Shown: piece by piece, positions 49,043 through 58,977 of the stretch
Numbering within the stretch: the first letter of the stretch is position 1
How the letters are laid out: each line of letters opens with the position of its first letter
DNA from: Colwellia sp. PAMC 20917
GTDB lineage: Bacteria > Pseudomonadota > Gammaproteobacteria > Enterobacterales > Alteromonadaceae
Assembly: GCF_001767295.1 (NCBI RefSeq)
Contig: NZ_CP014944.1
Coordinates: 868,001-932,000 of the forward strand
DNA length: 64,000 nt
Direction: 5' to 3'
Notes under the pieces: model-generated
Told to the model about the DNA's origin: nothing
The model's input: the letters and a program-made list of their open reading frames with translations, nothing else
The model's database searches: none
Made by a program: the position numbers and the translations under genes

Positions 49043-49901
49043 CTTTATTACCCCTATTTAAGATTTCTTTGTCAGCCTGTTCTTGTTGCAAGAAATAAGT
49101 CCATTGCTGCTCGTAGGCAAACATTTGCTGATGTTTCTTAGTGGCTAAATGCATTTGCTTGTCGTGCTCTGTGGCGAAAGCGCCTGTATGACAAGCTAGG
49201 CATTTTTTATCTTCAGGCACCCTACTTTTGCGGTTATAGGTTATATAGTCATCGCTGCGAGCATCAAACATCGCTTTACAGTTTTCTAAAGACGCTTCGC
49301 TGTATATATAAGTTGTACCTTGAGTTGATTTAACATGTTTATCTCTGTTTACATTCCTGACTTTATAATCTGGAAATTTAGTAATATCAAAGAAAAAACG
49401 ACCAATATAGTTGATATCTGTATTAGTGATTAACGCTTTTTCAATATTCCATTGCAGATAAGGTTTAACATTCTTTGATGTGATCAACGCAAGTTTTGCA
49501 CCATTTTCATCAAGAAAGTATTGAAAGCAGTTCAACAAATATTTTCTCAGTAAAGCTCTGTTTAAGGTATTAACACTTAATTGTTGGCACTGAGCTTGAA
49601 AAGCTTGTTCAGAAGGAAAAGCGGGTAATAATGGAAATTGAAAGATCACCAAATCAAATGATTTTTTAGCTAACGTCCCCCAAGTATTTTCATCAGTAAC
49701 GTCAAAATCAGTGATGACTTGGCAATTGTCCTGCTGTAACTGCTGATAATAAACATCACCGTACTTTTCCTGTAAACAAGCCATGCTGTCATAGATGGTT
49801 GCTGTCAGCTGCTGCGGTTGATGATGTTTTAGTAAGGAGGCAGAAAAAGATAAGTCGCCATCACCAACCGTTAAAACACGCCATTTGGGATCAATATACA
49901 T
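49035..49901 (-). CDS. Bmt5-like (DUF2431) methyltransferase with C-terminal zinc finger
   Basis: The product has 288 aa. Residues about 5-195 match the Rossmann-type DUF2431/Bmt5 domain, which in yeast methylates U2634 of 25S rRNA: WRVLTVGDGDLSFSASLLKH is the SAM-binding motif and FDLVIFQFPLLPAF the catalytic-strand region. The last 60 residues contain a finger, CLACHTGAFATEHDKQMHLA then TKKH, with spacing C234-x2-C237-x13-H251-x5-H257. This is the layout of U1/JAZ-type C2H2 fingers that bind RNA in eukaryotes. It may guide the enzyme to an RNA target. The gene overlaps the PfpI-like gene downstream by 8 bases. Confidence 0.8.
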   Translation of the reverse strand: MYIDPKWRVLTVGDGDLSFSASLLKHHQPQQLTATIYDSMACLQEKYGDVYYQQLQQDNCQVITDFDVTDENTWGTLAKKSFDLVIFQFPLLPAFPSEQAFQAQCQQLSVNTLNRALLRKYLLNCFQYFLDENGAKLALITSKNVKPYLQWNIEKALITNTDINYIGRFFFDITKFPDYKVRNVNRDKHVKSTQGTTYIYSEASLENCKAMFDARSDDYITYNRKSRVPEDKKCLACHTGAFATEHDKQMHLATKKHQQMFAYEQQWTYFLQQEQADKEILNRGNKDA

Positions 49902-50036
49902 AATGAGATTTATAGAATAATAAAATTAGCATTGTATACCCGTTAACGTGTAAAGGGCAGAATTTCAGTGACAATTAAAGTCACAATAACAATCGCTAGC
50001 TTTTGCCTAAATTGATAACTACTCGCAAGTAAGGTA

Positions 50037-51515
50037 CTAGCTTTTTACTTTACTTACGGCATCTTGCCATTGCGCATAAAGACGATTTTTTTTCTGCTCG
50101 CTGATTTGTGGTTTAAAACTTTTTTCACAGCGCCACAAGGTTGATAATTGATCAACCGAGGAAAAGACGCCTGCTTGTAAGCCGGTTAAATAAGCAACGC
50201 CTAACGCTGTGGTTTCAACAATATCAGGGCGTTCAACTGTTATCGATAACATATCGCTGATAAAATTAAGCAACCAGTTATTTTCAGCCATGCCGCCGTC
50301 TACTTTTAAAAATGAGAGCGCTAAGCCATCTTTGGCCATGGCATTTTGTAAGTCTTTACTTTGAAAAGCAACCGACTGCAAAGCGGCAGAAATTATTTCA
50401 TTTCGACCTGAGTCACGACTAAGGCCTGAAATAACAGCTCGGGCATTAGGATCCCAATACGGGGCACCCAAACCTGTGAATGCTGGGACTAAAAAAACAC
50501 CATGCTCAACAACCGTACTTTCAGCAATTTTTTCACTGTCACTTGCTTTATCAATGATCTTTAATTGATCTCTTAGCCATTGAATAGTTGCCCCTGCCAT
50601 AAAAATACTGCCTTCGATAGCGTAAGTAACGTCACCGTTTAAACGATAGGCAATAGTTGTTAGTAGCCGATTAGTTGACTTTAAAGCTTTATTGCCAGTA
50701 TTTAGCATTAAAAATGCGCCTGTTCCGTAAGTACATTTCGCCATGCCCTCAGTAAAACAAGCTTGACCAAATAAAGCCGCCTGTTGATCGCCAGCCATCG
50801 CTAAAATAGGTATTTCACCATTAAATAAAGATGATTGCGTGACACCAAATTCAGCGGCGCAGTCCATCACGTCAGGCAACATACTTTTGGGTATTGAAAA
50901 TAAAGCCAGTAATTCATCATCCCAACATTGTTGGTGGATATTAAATAACATAGTGCGAGAAGCATTAGTTGCATCGGTTTTATGGGATTTCCCCGCCGTT
51001 AATTGCCACAATAAAAAAGTATCAACAGTGCCAAAAAGTAACTGACCTGCGTCTGCTTTTTCTCTTGCGCCAGGTACATTATCCAATAACCAATTAATTT
51101 TGGTTGCAGAAAAGTACGCATCTAAAATTAAACCCGTTTTATCCATAATGCTATTTTTGATGTCTTGACAATCAATTGAATCACAAAAAAAAGCGGTACG
51201 TCTATCTTGCCAAACAATCGCATTGTAAATAACAGCGCCAGTATTTTTATCCCATACGAGAGTCGTTTCTCGCTGGTTGGTTATGCCAATACCTAAGATA
51301 TCGCTAGCACTCAACTGGTTTTCATCTAGCACTTTTTGACAGGTACTTAAGACACTCTGCCATAGTTCGTTAGGGTTGTGTTCGACCCAGCCATCTTGAG
51401 GAAAGTATTGCGGAAACTCTTCTTGGGCACTCGCGTAACGTTCACCTTGGGTGGTGAACAATATCGCTCGTGAACTTGTCGTGCCTTGGTCTATTGATAA
51501 AAGGTACTTTGCCAT
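50037..51515 (-). CDS. glpK: Glycerol kinase
   Basis: The product has 492 aa. FGGY-family features are seen in order: SIDQGTTSSRAILF (ATP site), GITNQRETTLVWDK, NAIVWQDRRTAFF, TDATNASRTMLFNIH, MAGDQQAALFGQ, GTGAFLMLNTG and FLKVDGGMAENNWLLNFISD. It makes glycerol 3-phosphate from glycerol and ATP. No glpF, glpD or glpR is adjacent. Its leader and first codons are part of a tandem duplication that also includes the 3' end of the upstream methyltransferase gene. Confidence 0.95.
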   Translation of the reverse strand: MAKYLLSIDQGTTSSRAILFTTQGERYASAQEEFPQYFPQDGWVEHNPNELWQSVLSTCQKVLDENQLSASDILGIGITNQRETTLVWDKNTGAVIYNAIVWQDRRTAFFCDSIDCQDIKNSIMDKTGLILDAYFSATKINWLLDNVPGAREKADAGQLLFGTVDTFLLWQLTAGKSHKTDATNASRTMLFNIHQQCWDDELLALFSIPKSMLPDVMDCAAEFGVTQSSLFNGEIPILAMAGDQQAALFGQACFTEGMAKCTYGTGAFLMLNTGNKALKSTNRLLTTIAYRLNGDVTYAIEGSIFMAGATIQWLRDQLKIIDKASDSEKIAESTVVEHGVFLVPAFTGLGAPYWDPNARAVISGLSRDSGRNEIISAALQSVAFQSKDLQNAMAKDGLALSFLKVDGGMAENNWLLNFISDMLSITVERPDIVETTALGVAYLTGLQAGVFSSVDQLSTLWRCEKSFKPQISEQKKNRLYAQWQDAVSKVKS

Positions 51516-51815
51516 AAAAAGAAAAGTCTCCGCTGAATGAATAAAGTTAAGCAGGTTAAACAGATCATGCCACGACTTGCGCTATGGCTTGGCTATGATT
51601 ACCCGTGTCTGAAATTGTTATCGCTTAAACATATTGATAAAAGATATTTTGCGATAAAAAATACTTTGCGGTAAAACAAAGCCGTCTGCGCTGAATGAAT
51701 AAAGTTAAGCAGGTTAAACAGATTATGCCACAACTTGCTTGTTGAGCAATTATAAAGGTTTTCTCGCCACGACTTGCGCTATGGCTTGGCTATGATTACC
51801 CGTGTCTGAAATTGT
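51493..51815. repeat. Tandem duplication of the glpK/methyltransferase junction
   Basis: A unit holding glpK codons 1-8, its leader and the last codons of the methyltransferase gene appears twice. attgataaaaggtactttgc (51493 on) matches 51633 on; cgctgaatgaataaagttaa (51531 on) matches 51689 on; gccacgacttgcgctatggc (51569 on) matches 51766 on. In the left copy the 3' codons of the methyltransferase are 39 bases shorter, as expected from a deletion between short repeats of gccacracttgc (51727 and 51766). The extra glpK start has ATG changed to ATC. Confidence 0.88.
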
Positions 51816-52301
51816 TGTCCCTTCAAAAGAATGAATAATTTGCCAACCAGCAAAATGCTCAAGTAATTCTCCTTTTTTTAATAAGAAATCAGGGTTTTTG
51901 GGGCGACCAAGAAAAGCTTGTCCTAAGGTGAAGGTTTCATAAATAACGAGACCATTAGGAACTACTGCCGCTTTAATCTGCTCTATAAGTGGTCGGTGTA
52001 AGTAGCGAAAAACCATTACGGCACTATAACTATTTTCTACTAATGGCTGAGAAAACCTTTGTTCAAAGTCAATAAGCCAAAAGGTGGCTAATGTTGATTG
52101 ATATTTATCTGCATCATGACTTATTGCTTGCTGAACATTCGCTAATGACTGCGTGTTAATATCAGCAAAAGTCACCGCTAAATTTTTCTCTAGGCAAAAC
52201 AAACCATTCCTGCCATTGCCACAAGCCAGATCTAAGATGGGTAATGAATTTTCATGAGGGTTAAGTTCAGGTAAATATTTTTCTAGCAAGGAGGAATGCA
52301 T
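51750..52301 (-). CDS. Small class I SAM-dependent methyltransferase
   Basis: The product has 183 aa. The SAM motif is PILDLACGNGRNGLFCLEKN, with the acidic end of strand 2 at VTFADINTQSLANV. YSAVMVFRYLHRPLIEQIKA and VIYETFTLGQAFLGRPKNPD follow. The pattern resembles TehB-like and related small methyltransferases, but the substrate is unknown. It has no signal peptide. Its last codons are repeated in the 51493-51815 duplication. Confidence 0.78.
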   Translation of the reverse strand: MHSSLLEKYLPELNPHENSLPILDLACGNGRNGLFCLEKNLAVTFADINTQSLANVQQAISHDADKYQSTLATFWLIDFEQRFSQPLVENSYSAVMVFRYLHRPLIEQIKAAVVPNGLVIYETFTLGQAFLGRPKNPDFLLKKGELLEHFAGWQIIHSFEGTTISDTGNHSQAIAQVVARKPL

Positions 52302-52336
52302 AATTTTAGTTTTTTTGACTTTTTGCTATGAGTAAT

Positions 52337-52363
52337 AAAAAAGGCTGCAATCAATTTGCAGCC
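52337..52363 (-). terminator. Terminator of ppiD
   Basis: An 8-bp stem (ggctgcaa / ttgcagcc) with a 5-base loop (52343-52363) is followed, in the leftward direction, by six T (52337-52342). It lies 73 bases after the ppiD stop. Confidence 0.82.
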
Positions 52364-52435
52364 TTCATTTAATTCAATACTAGTTATTAATAAGTATCGT
52401 TAGTTAATCGCTTGATGACTGAGTCACTTAGCTAC

Positions 52436-54349
52436 TTAAAACTGAGATACTGGCGCCGCTATTGCTTTACGAGTAATTTCAGCATTAACTTTCAATGATT
52501 CAACAAAGCTTTGGTAAGCAGATTGTGCAAGTTGCTGCGTTTGTTGTTGTGCCATTCTTGGATCAAGTGCTTTTTCAACATTACTCGCTATAACAGCTTG
52601 AACTTCTAATAAGGCTAAATCACCATTATTTAATGTTACCGTCGTTGCTGAAATCTTACCTTCACTTGGATGAGGTAATTTAAAAGCCTCACGACTTAAA
52701 CTAGGCGCAATATCACTACCTGAGCGAGTAACATCAGCTTTTTCAACAAATACGGCGTTAATCGCTGTTAACTGCTCGCTAATATCATTACCGGCTTTGA
52801 ATGAAACAAGTAAAGAGTCAGCTGTTGTTTGTGCGAGCTCTGTTGCTTTCTCGCTAATCAAGGTATCACGAATTTGCACAGTAACTTCAGTAAGTGGCTT
52901 AACTTCTGCTGGTTGGTACTCTTCTAAACGAATAACAATCGCTAAAGTATCGCTAACTTCAATAATGTCTGAGTTTAAGTTCTCTTGAAGGACTAAGTCA
53001 GAGAAAGCAGCTTCGATTGCTTTAGGGCTATCAAATGGCGCTGTGTTGCCAAATTTGCTTAACCAGTCTGTTGTCATTATTTTTGAGTTAACGGCTTCAG
53101 CAGCTTCATCTAAACTATCAGGAGCTTCAAAGCTTAATCGAGCCATTTCTTGTTGTAAATCATAAAACTTATCTTGTGCTTTTGTTTGACTCACTTTTGC
53201 TTGCAATTCTACTTCTACATCAGCAAATGCTTGAACTTGTTCAGCTTTTAGGTCGGTTAATTTGATGATATGAAAGCCAAAGTCACTTTCAACAATATCA
53301 CTTACACTATTAATCTCGGTTAACGCGAACGCGCCTTCGTCAAACGCATCGCCCATGGCACCACGTTCAATCCATTCTAAATCGCCACCATTTTCACCGC
53401 TAAAAGTATCGTCTGAACTTTCTTTGGCTAAAGTAGCAAAATCTTCACCGGCATTAACACGGGCTAATAAAGCTTCTGCCGTTACTTTTGCCACAACTTC
53501 ATCATCACCAAACTCAATTAAAATATGAGCAACACGGCGCTGTTCGTCTTGACGATAGCTGGCAATATTCTCTTGGTAGTAAGCTTTAACATCAGCGTCA
53601 CTGACTTCAATTGTTTTTGCAATTTCGTTAACATCAAGTGTGATGTAGTTAAGTTTTACTTTCTCTTCGTTTTCAAAACGGGCTTGATTAGCTAAGTAGT
53701 ACTGATTAATTTCATCGTCAGTTAACTCAATACCGGCTTTAAACTGTTCAGCATTAATTGTCGCATAGCGGACGTTACGCTTTTGGTTTTGTAAAGCGCT
53801 TGCCCGTTTTTCTTGGTATGGCAAGTTGAACTCACTGGCAACAAGTGCTTGTGTTAATTGACGACGAGTCATTTGAACACGTAAGTAATCGCGAAAATCT
53901 GAAGATTGATAGAAACCGGCTTGGTTAATCATCGCTAAATACCGATTATTATCAAAAACACCATCGACCTGAAATTCAGTCATCGTGCGAATCGTTTGTT
54001 TAATACGTTGATCAGAAGCGCGAATAGACATATTAACTGTACTTTGATCAATCAGTTTTTCATTGATTAGGTTATCTAAAATACCGTTACGAAAGTTAGC
54101 CATATAATTTTCATCTGCTGATAACGTTTCGAACATATCACCAAATTGTTGTGCCATACGGTTACGTTGCGCTTGATAAGCTTTATTAAAAGCATCTTGT
54201 GATATTTTCTCACCGTTAACGTCAGCGACAGATGTGTCTACTGAGTTGGTATAAGTACCAATTCCCGCTAAAGCAAAAGTTAAAATAACTAAACCTAGGA
54301 TTGATTTTGCAATCCAGCCCTGTGAACCTTCTCGAATATTTTCTAACAT
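52436..54349 (-). CDS. ppiD: Periplasmic folding chaperone/PPIase PpiD
   Basis: The product has 637 aa. One N-terminal membrane anchor (SILGLVILTFALAGIGTYTN) precedes SurA-like N-domains and a parvulin domain at about 265-360 with RRVAHILIEFGDD and DFGFHIIKLTDL. A second, degenerate parvulin-like region follows. Anchored at SecYEG exit, it holds emerging periplasmic proteins. It closes the tig-clpP-clpX-lon-hupB-ppiD block, as in E. coli. Confidence 0.93.
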   Translation of the reverse strand: MLENIREGSQGWIAKSILGLVILTFALAGIGTYTNSVDTSVADVNGEKISQDAFNKAYQAQRNRMAQQFGDMFETLSADENYMANFRNGILDNLINEKLIDQSTVNMSIRASDQRIKQTIRTMTEFQVDGVFDNNRYLAMINQAGFYQSSDFRDYLRVQMTRRQLTQALVASEFNLPYQEKRASALQNQKRNVRYATINAEQFKAGIELTDDEINQYYLANQARFENEEKVKLNYITLDVNEIAKTIEVSDADVKAYYQENIASYRQDEQRRVAHILIEFGDDEVVAKVTAEALLARVNAGEDFATLAKESSDDTFSGENGGDLEWIERGAMGDAFDEGAFALTEINSVSDIVESDFGFHIIKLTDLKAEQVQAFADVEVELQAKVSQTKAQDKFYDLQQEMARLSFEAPDSLDEAAEAVNSKIMTTDWLSKFGNTAPFDSPKAIEAAFSDLVLQENLNSDIIEVSDTLAIVIRLEEYQPAEVKPLTEVTVQIRDTLISEKATELAQTTADSLLVSFKAGNDISEQLTAINAVFVEKADVTRSGSDIAPSLSREAFKLPHPSEGKISATTVTLNNGDLALLEVQAVIASNVEKALDPRMAQQQTQQLAQSAYQSFVESLKVNAEITRKAIAAPVSQF

Positions 54350-54488
54350 CTTTTTCTCTATTTATTACGACAGATATATCTTTGTTCAGGATTCTATCAG
54401 AAGCATCACTGACCTTGAAGTAGCAGACGAAGATTTAATTATTTTATAGTGATATAAATGAAGCTATTTATTGGATATGTAAAATAAA

Positions 54489-54514
54489 AAAAGCCTTCGT
54501 TTAAAAAGGCTTTT
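54489..54514 (-). terminator. Terminator of hupB
   Basis: Stem aaaagcctt / aaggctttt with an 8-base loop (54489-54514). The A-rich bases at 54485-54491 give a T run in the leftward direction. It lies 31 bases past the hupB stop. Confidence 0.75.
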
Positions 54515-54545
54515 CTGATTTATCTACAAAAATTGAAGCAGATAA

Positions 54546-54821
54546 TTATGGATTAACTGAATCTTTTAATGCTTTACCAGCTTTAAATGCTGGGATTTTA
54601 GCTGCAGCGATTTGAATAGTTGCACCCGTCTGTGGATTGCGGCCAGTGCGCGCAGCACGGTCACGTACTGAGAAAGTACCAAAACCAACTAGAGCAACTT
54701 GCTCACCATTTTTCAATTCGTCTGTAACAGCTTCAATAAATGAATCTAACGCACGACCAGCAGCAGCTTTAGAGATGTCTGCACCAGCAGCGATTTTTTC
54801 GATTAGTTGAGATTTGTTCAC
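54546..54821 (-). CDS. hupB: DNA-binding protein HU
   Basis: The product has 91 aa, typical HU length. N-terminal helices [20 protein letters not shown], hinge [20 protein letters not shown] and the DNA-grasping arm [18 protein letters not shown] are all standard. It is a dimeric nucleoid protein that bends DNA. The first codon appears to be GTG (54821), with gggg about eight bases upstream. Position after lon and before ppiD matches hupB, the beta subunit, in gammaproteobacteria. Confidence 0.95.
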   Translation of the reverse strand: MNKSQLIEKIAAGADISKAAAGRALDSFIEAVTDELKNGEQVALVGFGTFSVRDRAARTGRNPQTGATIQIAAAKIPAFKAGKALKDSVNP

Positions 54822-55112
54822 AAGTATTCCCCTTCAATTGTTATTATTCAGTGCCATCATTTGTTTTAGCGTCCTGCGGAAACTTTTATATTGAGCTTCT
54901 TTTGAACATCAAGCACTGTGTTTAAGAAAATAAAATTTATTATTTATTTTTATCTTAACCAAACCCTAATCCTATGTATGGATAGGGGTCTAGCGTTATC
55001 AGCGACATTAACTTAACACAGTTTCAGTGTTTGAAAAGCAAAAATCACTGTTTTTTGTTAATTTTTTGCATTTTTTTCTTTTATTTACTAAAAAAACAGC
55101 AATTTTTACAAA

Positions 55113-57461
55113 TTAGTTGCCTAATTTGAATTTTTCTACTGGATGTTCTAAAGCAATATCTAATACCTCTTCTATCCATTTTACCGGATGAATAACCAAA
55201 TCACCTTTAACATTGTCAGGAATCTCTTCCAAATCACGCTCATTATCTTTTGGAATAATGACCGTTTTAATACCACCACGATGCGCAGCCAAGAGTTTTT
55301 CTTTTAAGCCGCCAATAGGAAGTACTTCACCTCGTAACGTAATTTCACCTGTCATAGCAACATCAGCTCTGACCGGATTACCGGTTAAGCTAGAAACTAA
55401 TGCCGTACACATACCAACACCGGCGCTTGGCCCGTCTTTTGGTGTAGCACCTTCTGGGACATGGACATGGATATCACGTTTTTCATGAAAATCAGCATTA
55501 ATACGAAATTTATCGGCTCGACTTCGCACAACCGTCATCGCTGCTTGTATCGATTCCTGCATCACGTCACCTAATGAACCGGTGTAAGTCAGTTTACCTT
55601 TACCAGGAACCGAAGCAGTTTCTATAGTTAATAACTCACCACCTACCGATGTCCACGCTAAACCAGTCACTTGACCTATTCTATTTTCACTATCCGCTTT
55701 ACCATAATCAAAACGTTGTACACCCAAAAATTCAGATAAGTTATCTTGATTAATAGTGACTTTTTTAATGGTTTTATCTAATAAAATCGCTTTTACCGCT
55801 TTACGACAAAGTTTTGATATCTCTCGCTCTAAGCCACGTACTCCAGCTTCTCTTGTGTAGTAGCGAATGATGCCCATAATAGCGCTATCTTCAATTGAAA
55901 TTTCTTTCTCTTTTAGACCATTACGACCAACTTGCTTATCGAGTAAGTGATTCTTGGCAATATTAAGCTTCTCATCTTCGGTATAACCCGATAAACGAAT
56001 AACTTCCATGCGGTCCAGTAAAGGTCCAGGGATATCCATACTATTGGAAGTAGCAACAAACATCACATCTGATAAATCGTAATCAACTTCCAAGTAATGG
56101 TCGTTAAACGTTGTGTTTTGCTCAGGATCAAGCACTTCCAATAAAGCAGAAGCAGGATCGCCACGCATATCAGAGGCCATTTTATCTATTTCATCTAATA
56201 AAAATAGTGGGTTCTTAACCCCAACTTTAGCAATCTTTTGAATCAACTTACCGGGCAAAGAACCAATATATGTGCGGCGATGGCCTCGAATTTCAGCTTC
56301 ATCACGTACACCACCTAGTGCCATACGCACGTATTTACGTCCGGTTGACTTAGCAATAGATTGTCCTAAAGACGTTTTACCAACCCCTGGAGGACCAACT
56401 AAACAAAGAATAGGTCCTTTTAGCTGGCTAACACGTTGCTGCACCGCTAAATACTCTAAAATACGTTCTTTAACTTTATCTAAACCGTAATGATCTTTAT
56501 CTAGAATATCTTGAGCAAGCTTTAAGTTACGCTTTAACTTACTACGTTTCTTCCAAGGTACACTGATCATCCAGTCGATGTATGAGCGAACCACGGTTGC
56601 TTCTGCTGACATCGGTGACATCATTTTTAATTTACGTACTTCAGCTAAAGTCTTTTCTTTAGCTTCTTCAGGCATTTGCGCATCTTCAATTTGCTTTTCA
56701 AGCTGCTCAACTTCGTTTGAACCTTCTTCGTCATCGCCTAATTCTTTTTGAATGGCTTTCATTTGCTCATTCAAATAATATTCGCGCTGACTTTTTTCCA
56801 TTTGTTTTTTAACACGAGTACGAATTTTCTTTTCAACTTGTAATAAGTCAATTTCGCCTTCCATCAGTGCCATTAGGTATTCTAGACGTTGAGCAACATT
56901 CTCTATTTCTAGTACCTTTTGCTTTTCAGCTAACTTTAATGGCATATGTGCAGCCATGGTATCCGCTAATTGTTCAGCATCATCAATACCTGAAACTGAA
57001 GTTAATACTTCAGGTGGTATTTTTTTATTGAGTTTGACATAACCTTCAAACTGAGAAATAGCCGAACGAACCAAGACTTCACAATCGTCTTCGTTAACGG
57101 TTTCTACGTCAAGAAACTCAATATCGGCAGTGAAGTATTCTTGTGTTTCAACAAATTGAGTTATACGCGCTCTACGCGCTCCTTCAACTAACACTTTCAC
57201 CGTGCCGTCAGGTAATTTCAACATTTGTAAAATAGTGGCAATCGTACCCGCACGATAAACATCATCGGCTGTAGGGTCGTCAACTGCGGCATCTTTTTGT
57301 GCAACAAGAAAAACCTGCTTGTCGTTTTCCATCGCGATATCTAAACAGCGAATAGATTTTTCGCGACCTACAAATAATGGGATCACCATTTGGGGATAAA
57401 CAACAACGTCGCGCAAGGCTAGAACAGGAATTTCATTGATACCAGATAACTCTTCGGTCAT
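55113..57461 (-). CDS. lon: ATP-dependent protease Lon
   Basis: The product has 782 aa, near the usual 784. N-terminal LON substrate-binding domain (about 10-205), AAA+ module with GPPGVGKTSLGQSIA (Walker A) and LFLLDEIDKM (Walker B), and the C-terminal serine-lysine peptidase with the nucleophile in KDGPSAGVGM and the Lys in GGLKEKLLAAHRGG. It degrades damaged and short-lived regulatory proteins in the cytoplasm. A textbook heat-shock promoter lies just upstream (57509-57537), so it is most likely under sigma-32 control. Confidence 0.97.
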   Translation of the reverse strand: MTEELSGINEIPVLALRDVVVYPQMVIPLFVGREKSIRCLDIAMENDKQVFLVAQKDAAVDDPTADDVYRAGTIATILQMLKLPDGTVKVLVEGARRARITQFVETQEYFTADIEFLDVETVNEDDCEVLVRSAISQFEGYVKLNKKIPPEVLTSVSGIDDAEQLADTMAAHMPLKLAEKQKVLEIENVAQRLEYLMALMEGEIDLLQVEKKIRTRVKKQMEKSQREYYLNEQMKAIQKELGDDEEGSNEVEQLEKQIEDAQMPEEAKEKTLAEVRKLKMMSPMSAEATVVRSYIDWMISVPWKKRSKLKRNLKLAQDILDKDHYGLDKVKERILEYLAVQQRVSQLKGPILCLVGPPGVGKTSLGQSIAKSTGRKYVRMALGGVRDEAEIRGHRRTYIGSLPGKLIQKIAKVGVKNPLFLLDEIDKMASDMRGDPASALLEVLDPEQNTTFNDHYLEVDYDLSDVMFVATSNSMDIPGPLLDRMEVIRLSGYTEDEKLNIAKNHLLDKQVGRNGLKEKEISIEDSAIMGIIRYYTREAGVRGLEREISKLCRKAVKAILLDKTIKKVTINQDNLSEFLGVQRFDYGKADSENRIGQVTGLAWTSVGGELLTIETASVPGKGKLTYTGSLGDVMQESIQAAMTVVRSRADKFRINADFHEKRDIHVHVPEGATPKDGPSAGVGMCTALVSSLTGNPVRADVAMTGEITLRGEVLPIGGLKEKLLAAHRGGIKTVIIPKDNERDLEEIPDNVKGDLVIHPVKWIEEVLDIALEHPVEKFKLGN

Positions 57462-57508
57462 AGGTTACTCTCTCGAAAATCAGTAGGGAAAAAATTGTAG
57501 TTAAAAAG

Positions 57509-57537
57509 TATATGGGGATTTTAGTAAAGCTTTCAAC
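57509..57537 (-). promoter_or_regulatory. Sigma-32 heat-shock promoter of lon
   Basis: Reading leftward: GTTGAAA (-35; consensus CTTGAAA), a 13-base spacer and CCCCATATA (-10; consensus CCCCATnTA). The -10 box ends 48 bases before the lon ATG. Confidence 0.85.
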
Positions 57538-57550
57538 GGATAGACAAAAA

Positions 57551-57588
57551 AAAAGAGCTAAATGATCAATGTCATCTAACTCTTTTTA
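57551..57588 (-). terminator. Terminator of clpX
   Basis: Arms aaaagagctaaatga / tcatctaactcttttt pair with one or two mismatches over about 14 bp, and the leftward strand continues in a long T run (57546-57554). It separates clpX from the lon promoter. Confidence 0.75.
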
Positions 57589-57619
57589 TCGAAACACCTA
57601 AAATTTTAGCAATGAACGG

Positions 57620-58897
57620 CTATTCGCTCGCTACTTTTTCCTGTGGTGTATCGTAAATAATAATCGGTTTTGACTCACCTTTTATTACTGTTTCATCGAC
57701 CACAACTTTTATCGCATCATTCATTGATGGCAATTCATACATGGTATCAAGTAAGACGCTTTCAACGATTGAGCGTAAACCACGCGCGCCCGTTTTACGC
57801 ACCATTGCTTTGTGTGCAATAGCAATTAATGCATCTTCTCTGAACTCTAATTCAACGTTTTCCATGTCGAACAATGCACCAAACTGCTTAGTTAGCGCAT
57901 TTTTAGGCTCTTGCAATATTTGGATTAATGCGTCTTCATCAAGTTCTGTCAATGTTGCTACAACAGGCAAGCGACCAATAAACTCAGGAATTAAACCATA
58001 CTTAATCAGATCTTCTGGCTCAACATCTTGTAAGTGTTGAGTTAGCGTTTTCTTGCTATCTTTGCCACGAACTTCTGCGCCAAAACCTATACCTGCACCA
58101 GTATGTGAACGTTGCTCAACAACTTTATCTAAACCGGCAAATGCACCACCACAGATAAATAAGATTTTCGAGGTATCAACCTGCAAAAACTCTTGTTGAG
58201 GATGTTTACGCCCACCTTGTGGTGGAACTGAAGCAATAGTGCCTTCAATAAGCTTTAACAATGCTTGCTGAACACCTTCACCTGATACATCACGCGTGAT
58301 TGATGGATTATCTGATTTACGTGAAATCTTATCAATTTCATCGATGTAAACAATACCACGCTGGGCTTTTTCAACATCGTAATCACATTTTTGTAAAAGC
58401 TTTTGAATGATGTTTTCAACATCTTCACCAACATAACCTGCTTCAGTTAATGTCGTTGCGTCGGCCATAGTAAACGGCACATCAAGTAAACGCGCTAAGG
58501 TTTCAGCCAGTAATGTTTTACCACTACCCGTTGGGCCAATAAGTAAAATATTACTTTTACTTAACTCTATACCATTGTGAGAGTCACCATTGCGTAAACG
58601 TTTGTAGTGATTATAAACCGCTACTGCTAATACTTTTTTCGCGTGATCTTGACCAATAACGTAGTCGTCTAAACTTTCACGGATCTCTATCGGTGTAGGT
58701 AAGCTTTCTTTTTCTTCTTTCGGGGAAATTTCTTTTATTTCTTCACGAATAATATCGTTGCACAGTTCAACACACTCATCACAAACAAATACTGACGGAC
58801 CAGCAATAAGTTTACGAACTTCATGTTGGCTCTTGCCACAAAACGAACAATACAAAAGCTTGCCGTTATCACCGTCACCATTTTTAATATCGGTCAT
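57620..58897 (-). CDS. clpX: ClpX unfoldase, ATPase subunit of ClpXP
   Basis: The product has 425 aa. N-terminal zinc finger ([14 protein letters not shown] and [13 protein letters not shown]), AAA+ Walker [16 protein letters not shown], Walker [11 protein letters not shown], the GYVGEDVE pore loop and sensor/substrate motifs [12 protein letters not shown]. It unfolds ssrA-tagged and other substrates into ClpP, and the tripeptide loop IGF is in FGAEV context as [12 protein letters not shown] set the start at the ATG at 58897 (MTDIKNG): gagg stands 6 bases before it, and the upstream TTG at 58909 is part of that ribosome-binding site. Confidence 0.96.
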   Translation of the reverse strand: MTDIKNGDGDNGKLLYCSFCGKSQHEVRKLIAGPSVFVCDECVELCNDIIREEIKEISPKEEKESLPTPIEIRESLDDYVIGQDHAKKVLAVAVYNHYKRLRNGDSHNGIELSKSNILLIGPTGSGKTLLAETLARLLDVPFTMADATTLTEAGYVGEDVENIIQKLLQKCDYDVEKAQRGIVYIDEIDKISRKSDNPSITRDVSGEGVQQALLKLIEGTIASVPPQGGRKHPQQEFLQVDTSKILFICGGAFAGLDKVVEQRSHTGAGIGFGAEVRGKDSKKTLTQHLQDVEPEDLIKYGLIPEFIGRLPVVATLTELDEDALIQILQEPKNALTKQFGALFDMENVELEFREDALIAIAHKAMVRKTGARGLRSIVESVLLDTMYELPSMNDAIKVVVDETVIKGESKPIIIYDTPQEKVASE

Positions 58898-58977
58898 ACG
58901 GAACCTCAATTTGTTTAATTTCTAATACAGATACTGTTAAGTATTTCATAAATTATCTAGATCACAAAGTTGTGAAA

